From Salegentibacter_A chungangensis (GTDB taxonomy: Bacteria > Bacteroidota > Bacteroidia > Flavobacteriales > Flavobacteriaceae): a stretch of DNA of 64,000 bases. The translations under genes and the position numbers were made by a program. Shown here piece after piece: positions 26,820 through 35,848 of this stretch. The first letter of the stretch is position 1; every line of letters begins with the position of its first letter. The DNA lies in contig NZ_JBHTLI010000001.1 in NCBI RefSeq assembly GCF_042678405.1, positions 1,922,001 to 1,986,000 on the forward strand. Direction: 5' to 3'. The notes under the pieces were generated by a model. The model was not told the DNA's origin. It searched no databases and saw only the letters and a list, made by a program, of their open reading frames with translations.

Positions 26820-27203
26820 TTAGTTTTCTGCAGCGTAAGTATTAAAAGCAGCTACATAATCTCTAAGTTCAATTTCGTTAACCTTGTTCTTTGGGTCTGC
26901 CATTAGGGATAGCAAATAATCAAGGCTTTCCTGCCCTCTGATATCTTCATTCTCTACAGCGATCTCACCTTCCTCCTCATCTTCAATGGGCTCCTCATCG
27001 GGAATCGCAATATTGAAGTCATTGTAAGATTCTATATGCTCAAAAGTTAACCTGATTACCTTGGCAAGAAGCGGATTACCTTCTTCTACCACAAGAACCC
27101 TAAGATCTTTAAGGTCTTCAGTAAGGGTGTTCGTGATAATTCCGTTGCGCATCAGGTCACGCTGAATTTTATTAAGTAACTTTTGTGCTTTTATATTTTC
27201 CAA
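26820..27203 (-). CDS. Conserved hypothetical protein with acidic linker
   Basis: A 127-residue soluble protein that I cannot place in a named family. The N-terminal half is predicted helical (residues 1-60, with NGIITNTLTEDLKDLRVLVVEEG). A strongly acidic linker follows (about 70-92, PDEEPIEDEEEGEIAVE), then a helical C-terminal part. It has no signal peptide or membrane segment. It stands alone, divergent from the SDR gene. Confidence 0.7.
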   Translation of the reverse strand: MENIKAQKLLNKIQRDLMRNGIITNTLTEDLKDLRVLVVEEGNPLLAKVIRLTFEHIESYNDFNIAIPDEEPIEDEEEGEIAVENEDIRGQESLDYLLSLMADPKNKVNEIELRDYVAAFNTYAAEN

Positions 27204-27414
27204 GGTTAATAAATTAATCAGGTTAAACTATTTCAGGGATTTTTAGCAACCCTGAATTTCACTGTTTGCAAAGTTACTCCTTTCAACGTTTTCTGAAACA
27301 ATTTAACACATAAATTCTCAAAGAATGTACTGCAGGAATTAACAATATCTTAGTTGTTGAAATTTCAGGTACTTAGTTAGGTTTAGTAGCTTTATTCTCT
27401 AAAAAATTGATGAT

Positions 27415-28128
27415 ATGAATAATTTAGAAGGAAAAGTAGCTCTTATTACCGGAGGTAGTAAAGGTATAGGTTATGGCGTGGCCGAAGCGCTTTTGGATTT
27501 GAATATGAAAGTGGCTGTTACCAGCAGGTCTAAAACCAATGCTGAAGAGGCTGCTGCAAGGTTAAGCAATAAGGGAGAGGCCCTGGGGCTGGAAGCTGAT
27601 GTCCGGAATCTTGAAAGTCAGCAGAAAGCTGTGCAGGAGGTTACCGATAAGTGGGGGCAAATAGATGTGCTTGTTGCAAATGCAGGGATTGGCCATTTTG
27701 GTTCTATCGAGGAACTAAGCCCACAACAATGGCAGGACACCATAGATACTAACTTAACCGGTGTGTTTTATAGCATTAAATCTACGGTAGATGCCCTGAA
27801 AAAATCCAAAGGATACATTATTACCATTTCCAGTCTTGCGGGCACCAATTTTTTCGCCGGGGGAGCGGCTTATAATGCCAGTAAATTTGGATTAACCGGA
27901 TTCAGTCAGGCGGTAATGCTGGATCTTAGGGATAAAGGTATAAAGGTAAGTACCATTATGCCAGGATCAGTTGCGACCTACTTCAATGATCATACACCAA
28001 ATAAAGAGGATGCCTGGAAGATCCAGAGTGAGGATATTGGAGAACTGGTAACAGATCTGCTTAAAATGAATCCTAGGACTCTACCAAGTAAGATAGAAGT
28101 AAGACCTTCTCAACCACCAAAAAAATAA
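27415..28128 (+). CDS. Short-chain dehydrogenase/reductase
   Basis: A classical 237-residue SDR oxidoreductase using NAD(P)H. The nucleotide-binding TGGSKGIG is at about residues 12-19, NAGIGHFG near 90, the catalytic Ser in ISSLAG near 139, and Tyr-x3-Lys in AAYNASKFGLTG near 152. Ser-Arg after the second strand (TSRSKTN) suggests NADPH preference. The substrate is unknown. A near-consensus -7 element, TAGCTTTA, lies at 27387, 20 nt before the start, and a terminator follows. Confidence 0.92.
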   Translation: MNNLEGKVALITGGSKGIGYGVAEALLDLNMKVAVTSRSKTNAEEAAARLSNKGEALGLEADVRNLESQQKAVQEVTDKWGQIDVLVANAGIGHFGSIEELSPQQWQDTIDTNLTGVFYSIKSTVDALKKSKGYIITISSLAGTNFFAGGAAYNASKFGLTGFSQAVMLDLRDKGIKVSTIMPGSVATYFNDHTPNKEDAWKIQSEDIGELVTDLLKMNPRTLPSKIEVRPSQPPKK

Positions 28129-28139
28129 AAGCACTTTTT

Positions 28140-28168
28140 AAAGCCGGTAGTGTGCCGGCTTTATTTTT
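28140..28168 (+). terminator. Intrinsic terminator after the SDR gene
   Basis: AAAGCCGG, loop TAGTGTG, CCGGCTTT followed by ATTTTT. Confidence 0.75.
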
Positions 28169-28211
28169 GGGATTATTTATTGTAATATTGCGATAATAAA
28201 TTCAACACAAA

Positions 28212-28544
28212 ATGGGGCTGACAAAATCTGAAATATTCAATGCTTCTCAGAATGAGATCGCGGGTATAGCTAAGGTGCTGGGGCATCCCGCCCGTATTGC
28301 CATCCTGGAGCACATAATTAAGAGCGAGAGCTGTATATGCGGGGAACTTGTTGCCGAGATCGGGCTTGCCCAGCCTACCATTTCTCAGCATTTAAAGGAA
28401 CTAAAGAACGCCGGACTCATAAAAGGAGAAATTGAAGGTACAAGAGTGTGTTATTGCATTGAGCCAGAAAAATGGAATAAAGCCAAGCAGCTTTTTGACA
28501 GCTTTTTTAAATCGAGCCTTCCTCCGGTGAATGATTGTTGTTAA
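28212..28544 (+). CDS. ArsR/SmtB-family transcriptional regulator
   Basis: A 110-residue winged-helix regulator. The helix-turn-helix is in CGELVAEIGLAQPTISQHLKELKNAG and the wing follows in KGEIEGTRVCYCI. Possible thiol ligands are Cys41 and Cys43 in ESCICGEL near the recognition helix, Cys79 and Cys81 in the wing, and a C-terminal CC. This suits a soft-metal or arsenite sensor, but no arsenic or metal-transport gene is beside it, so the effector is open. TAATATTG (7 of 8 to the -7 consensus) lies at 28183. Confidence 0.88.
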   Translation: MGLTKSEIFNASQNEIAGIAKVLGHPARIAILEHIIKSESCICGELVAEIGLAQPTISQHLKELKNAGLIKGEIEGTRVCYCIEPEKWNKAKQLFDSFFKSSLPPVNDCC

Positions 28545-28670
28545 CTGTTTATTTTAGGTCTTAACGATAAATGCCTTGAACTTACCTCCCTGTTATAGTA
28601 GTATTAAAATTTAGATTGGCACCTGATTATTCAGTAACTTAATATGGGTTTAACTGATAATCAAAACGAG

Positions 28671-29078
28671 ATGAGGGGGGTGTTATTGATGCTATTTGCT
28701 TTGGTCTTTAGTTTAAGCTCCTGTTCCCGTGTAAGCAGCGGCCCTGATGAAAATGCATTCAGGGACAAGACCTTTGTTCACCGCTATTTTGAAACCGAAG
28801 AGGACTGTCTTAAGGCTCAACCCGACCCCGATTTCTTTGTAAACTGCCATCAACAGGTAGATTTTTTTTCAAACAATGAAGTAGAGATCGTCCTTTCTGA
28901 TATTATTTGGAGAGGAGATTATATCGTGGAGGGTGATATGGTGATTTTAAGTTTCCAGCCTAATTTCGAAATCCCGGACGGGGAGATCAATTTTGAGATA
29001 TTAAACTTATCGGTGCTTAGAAAGCTTGATGATAATACCCGATGGGTAATGATGCGTGCTAATTCTATCTGGAAATAA
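28671..29078 (+). CDS. Putative lipoprotein, unknown function
   Basis: A small exported lipoprotein of about 135 residues. From ATG 28671 the N-terminus is MRGVLLMLFALVFSLSSC, a short signal peptide with lipobox LSSC, which argues for this start over the in-frame ATG at 28644. The mature part has two further cysteines and a beta-rich look (FFSNNEVEIVLSDIIWRGDYIVEGDMVILSF), similar in style to small lipocalin-like or META-like lipoproteins. I do not recognise the family. Confidence 0.7.
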   Translation: MRGVLLMLFALVFSLSSCSRVSSGPDENAFRDKTFVHRYFETEEDCLKAQPDPDFFVNCHQQVDFFSNNEVEIVLSDIIWRGDYIVEGDMVILSFQPNFEIPDGEINFEILNLSVLRKLDDNTRWVMMRANSIWK

Positions 29079-29156
29079 AAGCTTAGCTTGTCCTTGATTC
29101 AATACGGCATCAACTAATCTTTTTGAAGAAAGTTCACCCATGTATAAATTAGAAAG

Positions 29157-29164
29157 TATTTTTG
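29157..29164 (+). promoter_or_regulatory. Bacteroidota -7 promoter element (FUSC gene)
   Basis: TATTTTTG, an exact consensus match, 19 nt before the ATG at 29184. Confidence 0.45.
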
Positions 29165-29183
29165 CTTAGGCAGCAATCGCTTA

Positions 29184-31427
29184 ATGCAATATTATATCAG
29201 GAAATATAAGGAAGAGTTTTTTCGGTATCTAAGGAGCACCGATTTTTCAAAGGCACTGGTGCTCACTACTGCTATTGCTATTCCTGTCTGGATATTTTCT
29301 GAACTTGGGAATTTTGAAGTAGGAACCGCGATTGCAATGGGATGTCTTCTCAGTTCACCCAGTGATGTTAGCGGAAGCCTAAAACATAAGATATATGGGG
29401 TGCTCTTTGCCGCTGCACTTGGGGGTGTGTCAATGATCCTTGCCGGTTATGCAGCTTTCAGCCTCTGGTTCCTGATCCCCGTTATCGGGATCCTTGTTTT
29501 CGGAATATCCTATCTTTCTGTGTTTGGCTTCAGAGCTTCCCTGGTGACATTTTCAGGTTTACTGGCTATAGTGCTTAGTTTTGCCGGACTTTCTTCTACT
29601 ATAGAGATCTGGCAGAAAGGTTTGCTTATTATGCTGGGGGGAGCCTGGTACCTGGGACTTAGCCTGGTTTGGTATTTCATTTACCCCTCTCATCAGGCGG
29701 AACAGCTTTTGGCTCAGTGTATGGAGCTTACGGGAAAATATCTTAAGATAAGATCTAAGATATTATATAGGGTTGTAGATAGGGATGAGTTGCAAAAGCA
29801 GCTTTTCCAGTTGCAGACCGAACTAAATGCGCAGCACGAAAGCCTGAGGGCGGTACTAATAAGCCCCGGTAAGAATTCTGCAAATTCCAACTACTTAAGA
29901 AAACGGCTGTTGGTATTAATCGAGCTTATAGATATGCTTGAGCTTGCAATGGCTAATCCTGTTGATTACAGTAAAATGGATGAATTTCTAAAGCTGAAGT
30001 CTGAAGAGATTAAGGTTTTTAGTGACCTTACGTTTTATATGGGGCAGGAGCTTGAAAAAATGGGGCTTGCCATTGATAAGAAGTCTAAACTTTCTGCCTT
30101 AGAGCTCGACCGATTCCTCTCCAGGGCTCAAAATAGTCTTGACAAACTGATCGAAAGCTCAAAAAATGAAGATCAGGAGATCATTCTCTTTTTAAAGAAT
30201 TTACTGGACTATCAGGAAAAACAAATTCAAAAAATCAATGGGATCTACCGGTTACTCACTAATATAGAGACCAATAAAAAAATGTTCGTTTCAACGAAGG
30301 AAGCTTCCCGGTTTATCACTCCACAGGATTATGATCTTAATATTCTTTCCGATAACTTCCATTTCAACTCTCCCGTATTCCGGCACGCTCTCAGGCTGGC
30401 TTTGGTTGTTTTAATAGGTTTTGCCATAGGAAGCATCTTTTCATTTCAAAATGCATACTGGATCCTGTTGACAATTGTGGTTATTATGCGCCCCAATTAC
30501 GGTCTGACCAAGCAAAGGATCAAGCAACGGATTATAGGAACACTCATTGGAGGAGGGATCGCTATAGGAATAGTTTATATTACCCGAAACCCCGTTCTTT
30601 ACGCTATTTTAGGTTTGGGTTCGCTCACTCTTGCTTTTTCCCTTATTCAGCGTAATTACAGGACCGCCGCGATTTTCATCACCCTGAGTATCGTTTTTAT
30701 TTATGCGTTGCTACAGCCAGATGTGCTGGAAGTCATTAAATTTCGGGTTATAGACACGCTTGTAGGCGCCGGGCTTGCAGGTTTGGGAAATATTCTTTTA
30801 TGGCCGGCCTGGGAAGCCCAGGGAATAAAGGAGGTTATAAAAAGCAGTATTGCGGCAAACCGGAAATACTTAAAGGAAATCGACCAGTTTTATCACCAAA
30901 AGGGAGAGCTGCCAACCAGTTATAAACTTGCCAGGAAAAAAGCATTTCTGGAAATGGGAAACCTTAGCGGTTCCTTTCAGCGTATGAAACTTGAGCCTAA
31001 ATCCAGGCAAAAGGAAGCCTCTGAGCTATATGAGTTAGTTGGTCTAAATCAGACCTTTCTGTCTGCACTGGCCTCTCTTGGTACTTACATAAGGAACCAT
31101 AAAACCACCAAGGCTTCCGAAAATTTTGAAGCTTTTACAGAACGGATCACGGAGCATCTTGAAAATGCCGAAAAGATACTTGGGGATGAAACCATCCCTG
31201 ATGAGGCCGGGATGGATAAAACTATAAAGGCATCTAAGGCCCTGGAGAAAACATATAAAAAACTGGTTCTTAAAAGACAGGCTGCACTAAAAAACGGGGA
31301 AAATTTAATCGATAATGACACTGAACTTCGGCTACAGGAAGCTCAACTGGTAAAGAGTCAGTTGCAATGGCTGCTTGATATTTCTGAAGACCTGGAGAGG
31401 ATCATCAGTCAGGTAAAATTCCGTTAA
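29184..31427 (+). CDS. FUSC family (YccS/AaeB-like) inner-membrane protein
   Basis: A 747-residue membrane protein with the two-half FUSC layout. One bundle of about six helices lies at 20-165, a long cytoplasmic helical region (170-390) follows, then a second bundle (about 400-540) with the family stretch FQNAYWILLTIVVIMRPNYG and QRIIGTLIGGGIA, and a helical C-terminal domain. Relatives include the aromatic-acid exporter AaeB and the uncharacterised YccS; export of an organic acid is inference. No membrane-fusion protein gene is adjacent, unlike AaeAB. A DUF6155 gene follows after 20 bp. Confidence 0.88.
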   Translation: MQYYIRKYKEEFFRYLRSTDFSKALVLTTAIAIPVWIFSELGNFEVGTAIAMGCLLSSPSDVSGSLKHKIYGVLFAAALGGVSMILAGYAAFSLWFLIPVIGILVFGISYLSVFGFRASLVTFSGLLAIVLSFAGLSSTIEIWQKGLLIMLGGAWYLGLSLVWYFIYPSHQAEQLLAQCMELTGKYLKIRSKILYRVVDRDELQKQLFQLQTELNAQHESLRAVLISPGKNSANSNYLRKRLLVLIELIDMLELAMANPVDYSKMDEFLKLKSEEIKVFSDLTFYMGQELEKMGLAIDKKSKLSALELDRFLSRAQNSLDKLIESSKNEDQEIILFLKNLLDYQEKQIQKINGIYRLLTNIETNKKMFVSTKEASRFITPQDYDLNILSDNFHFNSPVFRHALRLALVVLIGFAIGSIFSFQNAYWILLTIVVIMRPNYGLTKQRIKQRIIGTLIGGGIAIGIVYITRNPVLYAILGLGSLTLAFSLIQRNYRTAAIFITLSIVFIYALLQPDVLEVIKFRVIDTLVGAGLAGLGNILLWPAWEAQGIKEVIKSSIAANRKYLKEIDQFYHQKGELPTSYKLARKKAFLEMGNLSGSFQRMKLEPKSRQKEASELYELVGLNQTFLSALASLGTYIRNHKTTKASENFEAFTERITEHLENAEKILGDETIPDEAGMDKTIKASKALEKTYKKLVLKRQAALKNGENLIDNDTELRLQEAQLVKSQLQWLLDISEDLERIISQVKFR

Positions 31428-31447
31428 TTAAATAAACAAGCTTGTAA

Positions 31448-31960
31448 ATGAGTAAGAGAGCACTTAAAAAATATCTTGATTCCCTTGAAAAGGAACAGCT
31501 GGAAGAGCAGATTATAGATTTGTACGAGCGTTTTGATGAAGTAAGGGTGTTCTATAATTTCGTATTTAATCCTAAAGAGGATAAGCTGGTTAAAGAGGCA
31601 AAATTAAAGATCGCAAAGGAGTACTTTCCAACCGGGAAAAGAAAACCGAAGACCAGGAGATCTGTGGCCCAGAAGATTATCAAACACTACAGGAAATTAG
31701 GTTTTGATCCTATTCTTCTGGCAGATATTATGCTTTATAATATTGAGGTGGCTCAAAGCTACAGTGTGGAAAAAGAGAGAATATCTGATGCCTTTTGTAA
31801 AAGTATGTATAAGTCTTTTGAGGAAGCCTTTAATTTTATCGCAGGGCATTCTTTATTGCCGGAATTCAGGGCACGGCTGATCAAGATAATTGAAAATGCC
31901 GAAGAACAGCACTGGTTTAATGCTTCCGGTTTTGACAGGCTGGGAGAGCAGATGCAGTAA
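31448..31960 (+). CDS. DUF6155 family protein
   Basis: A 170-residue basic, all-helical protein that I take to be DUF6155, from its start MSKRALKKYLDSLEKEQLEEQI and the stretch RVFYNFVFNPKEDKLV. There is no membrane segment. Function unknown. It lies 20 bp downstream of the FUSC gene and probably shares its transcript. Confidence 0.75.
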   Translation: MSKRALKKYLDSLEKEQLEEQIIDLYERFDEVRVFYNFVFNPKEDKLVKEAKLKIAKEYFPTGKRKPKTRRSVAQKIIKHYRKLGFDPILLADIMLYNIEVAQSYSVEKERISDAFCKSMYKSFEEAFNFIAGHSLLPEFRARLIKIIENAEEQHWFNASGFDRLGEQMQ

Positions 31961-31988
31961 GAGCTTTTCGGGAAAATAAATGCTGTGG

Positions 31989-32729
31989 TCAGGTTCCTTT
32001 AGTCGAAAGAATCTTAAAGTCCAGTTTCTGATCTTTATGGAATACTACTATGGTATAAACCCTGCCAGATCTGAAATCGTAATTTTTATAGAGAACCGGG
32101 TTAGGAGCAGAGCTTAAGTAAAGTTCCACGGGTCTGTTTCCGCCTTTTATGGTTTTTCCCTGCATAGGTTTTGGATAGGCTAAACCGGAAACCAGTTTCT
32201 TCTTATTTCCATTTTCATCTAACTTTATACTTATAGGGCTAAATCCGCTGGCCGCATTTAACACCCTTACTCTTGAATAAGATTTTTTGAGGTGTACCTG
32301 GTCTGAGAACACTTTATATCCCGGAAGATAGCCATTCTTTGAATTGTTTTCTTCTCCTTCAAAGACTCTGTGCATTTTGTAAGAGAACCTGGCCTGATTC
32401 ATCGTGTCTGATAATCGTGGCCTTCCGTAGAAAACCAAGGTGTATTTCTCATCTTTTGCCAGTGCAAGTTTCCTTTTTAGAAGTATCTTAGATCCGGACC
32501 AAATTTCCAGATCATAAACGGAAGGTTGAAGGGGGCGGTAGCTGGAATCTGAAAAAGCCGCTGTGTTGAAATTTATGGTTTCGGCTGAATTTGAACTCAG
32601 TTTAAATTCGATCTCCCTTTCTGTCGCATTAAAAAATCTGATCCTGCTCTTTTCATATTTGCCGGTCTTCCCTGAGCAACTTATAAAAAGAGAGGATATA
32701 AGTAAGATGATAATTAAGTTTTTATTCAT
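31989..32729 (-). CDS. DUF4397-like lipoprotein
   Basis: A 246-residue lipoprotein: residues 1-18 end in the lipobox LFISC. Two beta-rich immunoglobulin-like halves follow. Each begins with a strand of the DUF4397 kind (SRIRFFNATEREIEFKL near 28 and SRVRVLNAASGFSPISIKL near 150) and ends in a strand such as YTLVFYGRP or VYTIVVFHKD. It would sit on the periplasmic or outer face of the envelope. Its start overlaps the end of the upstream APC permease gene by 8 bp, so the two are coupled. Confidence 0.75.
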   Translation of the reverse strand: MNKNLIIILLISSLFISCSGKTGKYEKSRIRFFNATEREIEFKLSSNSAETINFNTAAFSDSSYRPLQPSVYDLEIWSGSKILLKRKLALAKDEKYTLVFYGRPRLSDTMNQARFSYKMHRVFEGEENNSKNGYLPGYKVFSDQVHLKKSYSRVRVLNAASGFSPISIKLDENGNKKKLVSGLAYPKPMQGKTIKGGNRPVELYLSSAPNPVLYKNYDFRSGRVYTIVVFHKDQKLDFKILSTKGT

Positions 32730-34014
32730 CGGGTTTAGATTTATTCTTGGAAGAAAAGCTGCTTACCATTGCAGGACGGCCAATAATTATGAATAGAGAC
32801 AGGAAGGCCAGGATGCCTAATTGAATAGGGGCTACCGTCGCCAGTCTTATCAGCAGAATAATAATTATAATCGCAGCAAGAACGATTCCGACATATGAAA
32901 TCCATTTTTTTGAGTCATCAAGATATCTAAGCGCAATGATATTAACGGTGCTAAAGGTTATCAGAAATATTAAACTGGCAGCTTCAACTAAAGAAGATAG
33001 TTTTCCTATAATGGCTAATACTGCCGATAGAATACCTAGTAATATTACGGCTGCGTAGGGAACATCATTCCTGGTTTTTCTAAACAGCCCGGGAAGCTCT
33101 TTATCTTCCGCAACCCTTTTCGATAAATTTGCGCTGGAAAATAAAGTAGAGTTGATGGCTGCAGCGGTAGCGAATACTGCTGCCACGGTCATTATGATGA
33201 GCCCCGGAGTACCAAGGGCATTTTGTGCTGCAACCGATAAAGACACCTGCTTTTGTGAAATTATGCTTAATGCTCCTGCAAGCATTACCGCGCCAATAGC
33301 AACAGCAATATAGATAAGGATCACAAACAAAAGCGCAAGCATAATGGTAGGCTTCAGTATTTTCTTTGGTTTCCTGATCTCTTTATATTCATAAGTAAGC
33401 AGCTGAAAGCCTTCGTAAGCCATAAAAATGCTGGCGGCACCAATTGGAGCACTCCAGACAGGACGCGGTTCCAGGCCTGAAATTAATTTCAGGCTATCCC
33501 ATTGCATAAATCCAAATACTGCCAGGCCTATTAAAGCCAGCAGGTTCAAGCTGACTATGGCAATCTCTACTTTTTTGGTTTTTTTTACTCCGGCAAGATT
33601 TAATCCAATCAATGTGGCCATAATTCCTAAAGCAAGAATTCGGGTCACCCAGGGGCCGCCGTTAAAGGAAAAGGAAAGATAATGCCCGAAAGCAAAGGCA
33701 TAAACGGCCATTGTGAGTACATATCCCAGCAAAAGTAGCCAGGACAGACTTCCTGCAGTTCCATTTTTATTGATCTCTCTCAGGTAGGTGAAAGCACCTC
33801 CGCTTTCTCCGAACTTATTTGCAAGACTAACATAGCAGTATGCGCTGGATGCCGCTATTAATCCGCTTATTAAGAAACTGAGCCAGGTCCATTGGCCCGC
33901 CACTGAGACTACAACACCCAAGGCAGTGTATATCCCCCCTCCAACCATACCACCTGCAGCCAGGGCCCAGACCGAAGCCCAGCCTAGTGAGCCTGATGAT
34001 TTGCTGTTGGCCAT
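32722..34014 (-). CDS. APC-superfamily amino acid permease
   Basis: A 430-residue transporter with about 12 hydrophobic helices. The first helix has the APC signature AAGGMVGGGIYTALG, where the broken helix binds the substrate backbone. LANKFGESGGAFTYLREI and AAINSTLFSSANLSKRVAEDKELP are also typical. It is expected to import an amino acid or amine by ion symport or exchange; the substrate is not visible. It is the first gene of a pair with the DUF4397-like lipoprotein, which it overlaps by 8 bp. Confidence 0.88.
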   Translation of the reverse strand: MANSKSSGSLGWASVWALAAGGMVGGGIYTALGVVVSVAGQWTWLSFLISGLIAASSAYCYVSLANKFGESGGAFTYLREINKNGTAGSLSWLLLLGYVLTMAVYAFAFGHYLSFSFNGGPWVTRILALGIMATLIGLNLAGVKKTKKVEIAIVSLNLLALIGLAVFGFMQWDSLKLISGLEPRPVWSAPIGAASIFMAYEGFQLLTYEYKEIRKPKKILKPTIMLALLFVILIYIAVAIGAVMLAGALSIISQKQVSLSVAAQNALGTPGLIIMTVAAVFATAAAINSTLFSSANLSKRVAEDKELPGLFRKTRNDVPYAAVILLGILSAVLAIIGKLSSLVEAASLIFLITFSTVNIIALRYLDDSKKWISYVGIVLAAIIIIILLIRLATVAPIQLGILAFLSLFIIIGRPAMVSSFSSKNKSKPDE

Positions 34015-34152
34015 AAAATTGATCCTTCAGATAATTCGTAGTTTAAAAATATCAGGAAGTTTAGAGGTGATTAGCCTAATAGGCGTTAAAATTCAGCTAA
34101 TGTTTTCCTAAACAGCTGTAATTAAGAGCTTCAGGGTATGTTCGTAAAAGAT

Positions 34153-35433
34153 TTACTCTATTGTCTTTTTATCTACAGAACCTATCCTTTGACAATTCAG
34201 GCTTACCAATAACATCCCCCCAAAGATTATCAGCATAATAGAAGTAAAGCTTACATTCATATCTATCAGCATCCCGATTAGAAGAGGGCCTAAAGCCGTA
34301 CTGATCACCATAAACATTGTAAAGACACTTCTTATGGCTCCCATTTTTTTGGTCCCGTAAATTTCAGCGATCAGTGAGGTCTTTACCGTGCCTGACATTC
34401 CCGTAGTAATTCCGGCTAAAATAAGGTAGATGAGAGCTCCTGTAATGCTGTCCATAAAGGCAAAGGGTAATAAACCTATATTGATAGGGATTATATAATA
34501 TCTGAAGATCTTCTTTGCCGAAAACCTGTCGACCCACATTCCTCCAAAAAGGGAGAAAAAGAAACGGGTGATGGCATAAACTGTAAAGAAGGTTGCATAT
34601 AATTGCGGAGACCAGCCTTTGTCTTCCACAAATACATATTGGTAGAAAAAGATCGCTGTATTGGTAAAGCCTAATGCAAAACTGGCAGGCATCATAATTC
34701 CGAAGCGCCTGTCAAAAATCACAGTTTTATAATCCTTGAGTAAGGACCAGGTTGATGGTTTGCCTTCAGGAGATAGTTGTTTGTCAAAATCTAAGAGATT
34801 GGTGAATTTTAATCTTATTAAATAAAGCAACAGGGCTATTCCGCTCACGATACTCGCCATACGCCAGTTAAAAAAAGCAATAATTGAAGTAACGATAATC
34901 GGAAAAATTGCTTCACCCATAGAATAACCCAGGGAAGAAATGCTTAAGGCTTTTCCCCGGTTCTTATCAAAATACCTGGAGATAATGCTCATACTTATAT
35001 GGCTCAGGAAACCCTGCCCGGCCAGTCTTAGCCCTATGAGGGCTATAAATAAAAATGCAATATGTTCTGCAATACCAAGTAAAATACTGGAAAAGGCGAG
35101 GCTGATTATGGTGAATGCCGTTACCGTCTTTACAGGCTTATGGTCTACGGTATGACCTACGGTAAGCATTATGATTGATGCAGCAACGGTACAGGCAGCA
35201 TAAATGGCACCAAAATTACCTTCGCTAATCTCAAAGGCCTTAATGATTTCAGGGACATAGAGAGAAATAAGGAAGGTCTGGCCAAAACTGGATAAAAAAG
35301 TAAGCAACCAGCCAAAACTTACCTTTTTAAAATTCCCCTTTAAGAAGTAGTAGTAATTTTTCAATATCCCGAAATTCAGATTCTGATTTCCAAAGATAAA
35401 ATCTCTTACCGGCCGGCGTAGATAGAAGTTCAA
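34153..35433 (-). CDS. Major facilitator superfamily transporter
   Basis: A 426-residue protein with 12 predicted helices in two six-helix halves. SISRYFDKNRGKALSISSLGYSMGEAIFP corresponds to the loop and helix 4-5 region of monocarboxylate/oxalate-type MFS proteins, and FGGMWVDRFSAKKIFRYY is the matching loop of the second half. The substrate is unknown. The N-terminal 40 residues are basic and hydrophilic. The start codon is not certain, but no better in-frame ATG lies close to the first helix. Confidence 0.82.
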   Translation of the reverse strand: MNFYLRRPVRDFIFGNQNLNFGILKNYYYFLKGNFKKVSFGWLLTFLSSFGQTFLISLYVPEIIKAFEISEGNFGAIYAACTVAASIIMLTVGHTVDHKPVKTVTAFTIISLAFSSILLGIAEHIAFLFIALIGLRLAGQGFLSHISMSIISRYFDKNRGKALSISSLGYSMGEAIFPIIVTSIIAFFNWRMASIVSGIALLLYLIRLKFTNLLDFDKQLSPEGKPSTWSLLKDYKTVIFDRRFGIMMPASFALGFTNTAIFFYQYVFVEDKGWSPQLYATFFTVYAITRFFFSLFGGMWVDRFSAKKIFRYYIIPINIGLLPFAFMDSITGALIYLILAGITTGMSGTVKTSLIAEIYGTKKMGAIRSVFTMFMVISTALGPLLIGMLIDMNVSFTSIMLIIFGGMLLVSLNCQRIGSVDKKTIE

Positions 35434-35464
35434 AAAATTTTTTATTCGGCTATCAATGTATTCT

Positions 35465-35497
35465 GTAAAAATATTAAAGCCACCCTTTAGAGGTGGC
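35465..35497 (-). terminator. Intrinsic terminator of the 36-residue basic peptide gene
   Basis: On the minus strand GCCACC, loop TCTAAAG, GGTGGC is followed by TTTAATATTTTT. It lies 33 bp beyond the stop of the small gene at 35530. Confidence 0.65.
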
Positions 35498-35529
35498 CTG
35501 AATAATGCTGAACTGAAAATTCCTAAGCT

Positions 35530-35640
35530 TTATTTCTTAGGTTTTGCCTGTTTAGCCGGTGCCTTTTTTGGAGCAGCCTGTTTTTTAGGTTGCTGTTTTT
35601 TGGGATCACTTTGTCTTGGTGATTGACGTTCTTGTGCCAT
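35530..35640 (-). CDS. 36-residue Lys/Pro/Ala/Gln-rich basic peptide
   Basis: A short open frame, MAQERQSPRQ at its start, then repeats of PKK, QAA, APAK and KPKK to the end. More than a quarter of the residues are Lys, none is aromatic after the start, and no hydrophobic segment exists. It is likely disordered and nucleic-acid or polyanion binding, like the tails of histone H1-type proteins. An AAAGAG stretch precedes the ATG directly, and a terminator follows the stop at the right distance, which supports a real gene. Function unknown. Confidence 0.6.
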   Translation of the reverse strand: MAQERQSPRQSDPKKQQPKKQAAPKKAPAKQAKPKK

Positions 35641-35811
35641 CTCTTTATGATTTTGGTTAATATGCTAATTTACAGCTAAATGATACGCGTATGTCCTGTT
35701 CTTATGAAAATTTTAACTGCGATTTTAGTTAAATTTTCAGGTGAAAATTCTCCCGATATGGGCATTGAAAGCTTTTATGATTATACCCGTCTTATTTGCT
35801 TTGAGAATGTT

Positions 35812-35819
35812 TATTTTTG
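35812..35819 (+). promoter_or_regulatory. Bacteroidota -7 promoter element (cysE-cysM)
   Basis: TATTTTTG, an exact match, 29 nt before the cysE ATG. Confidence 0.45.
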
Positions 35820-35848
35820 ATATTGAATAAAAGTTACAGCCTTGTAAT

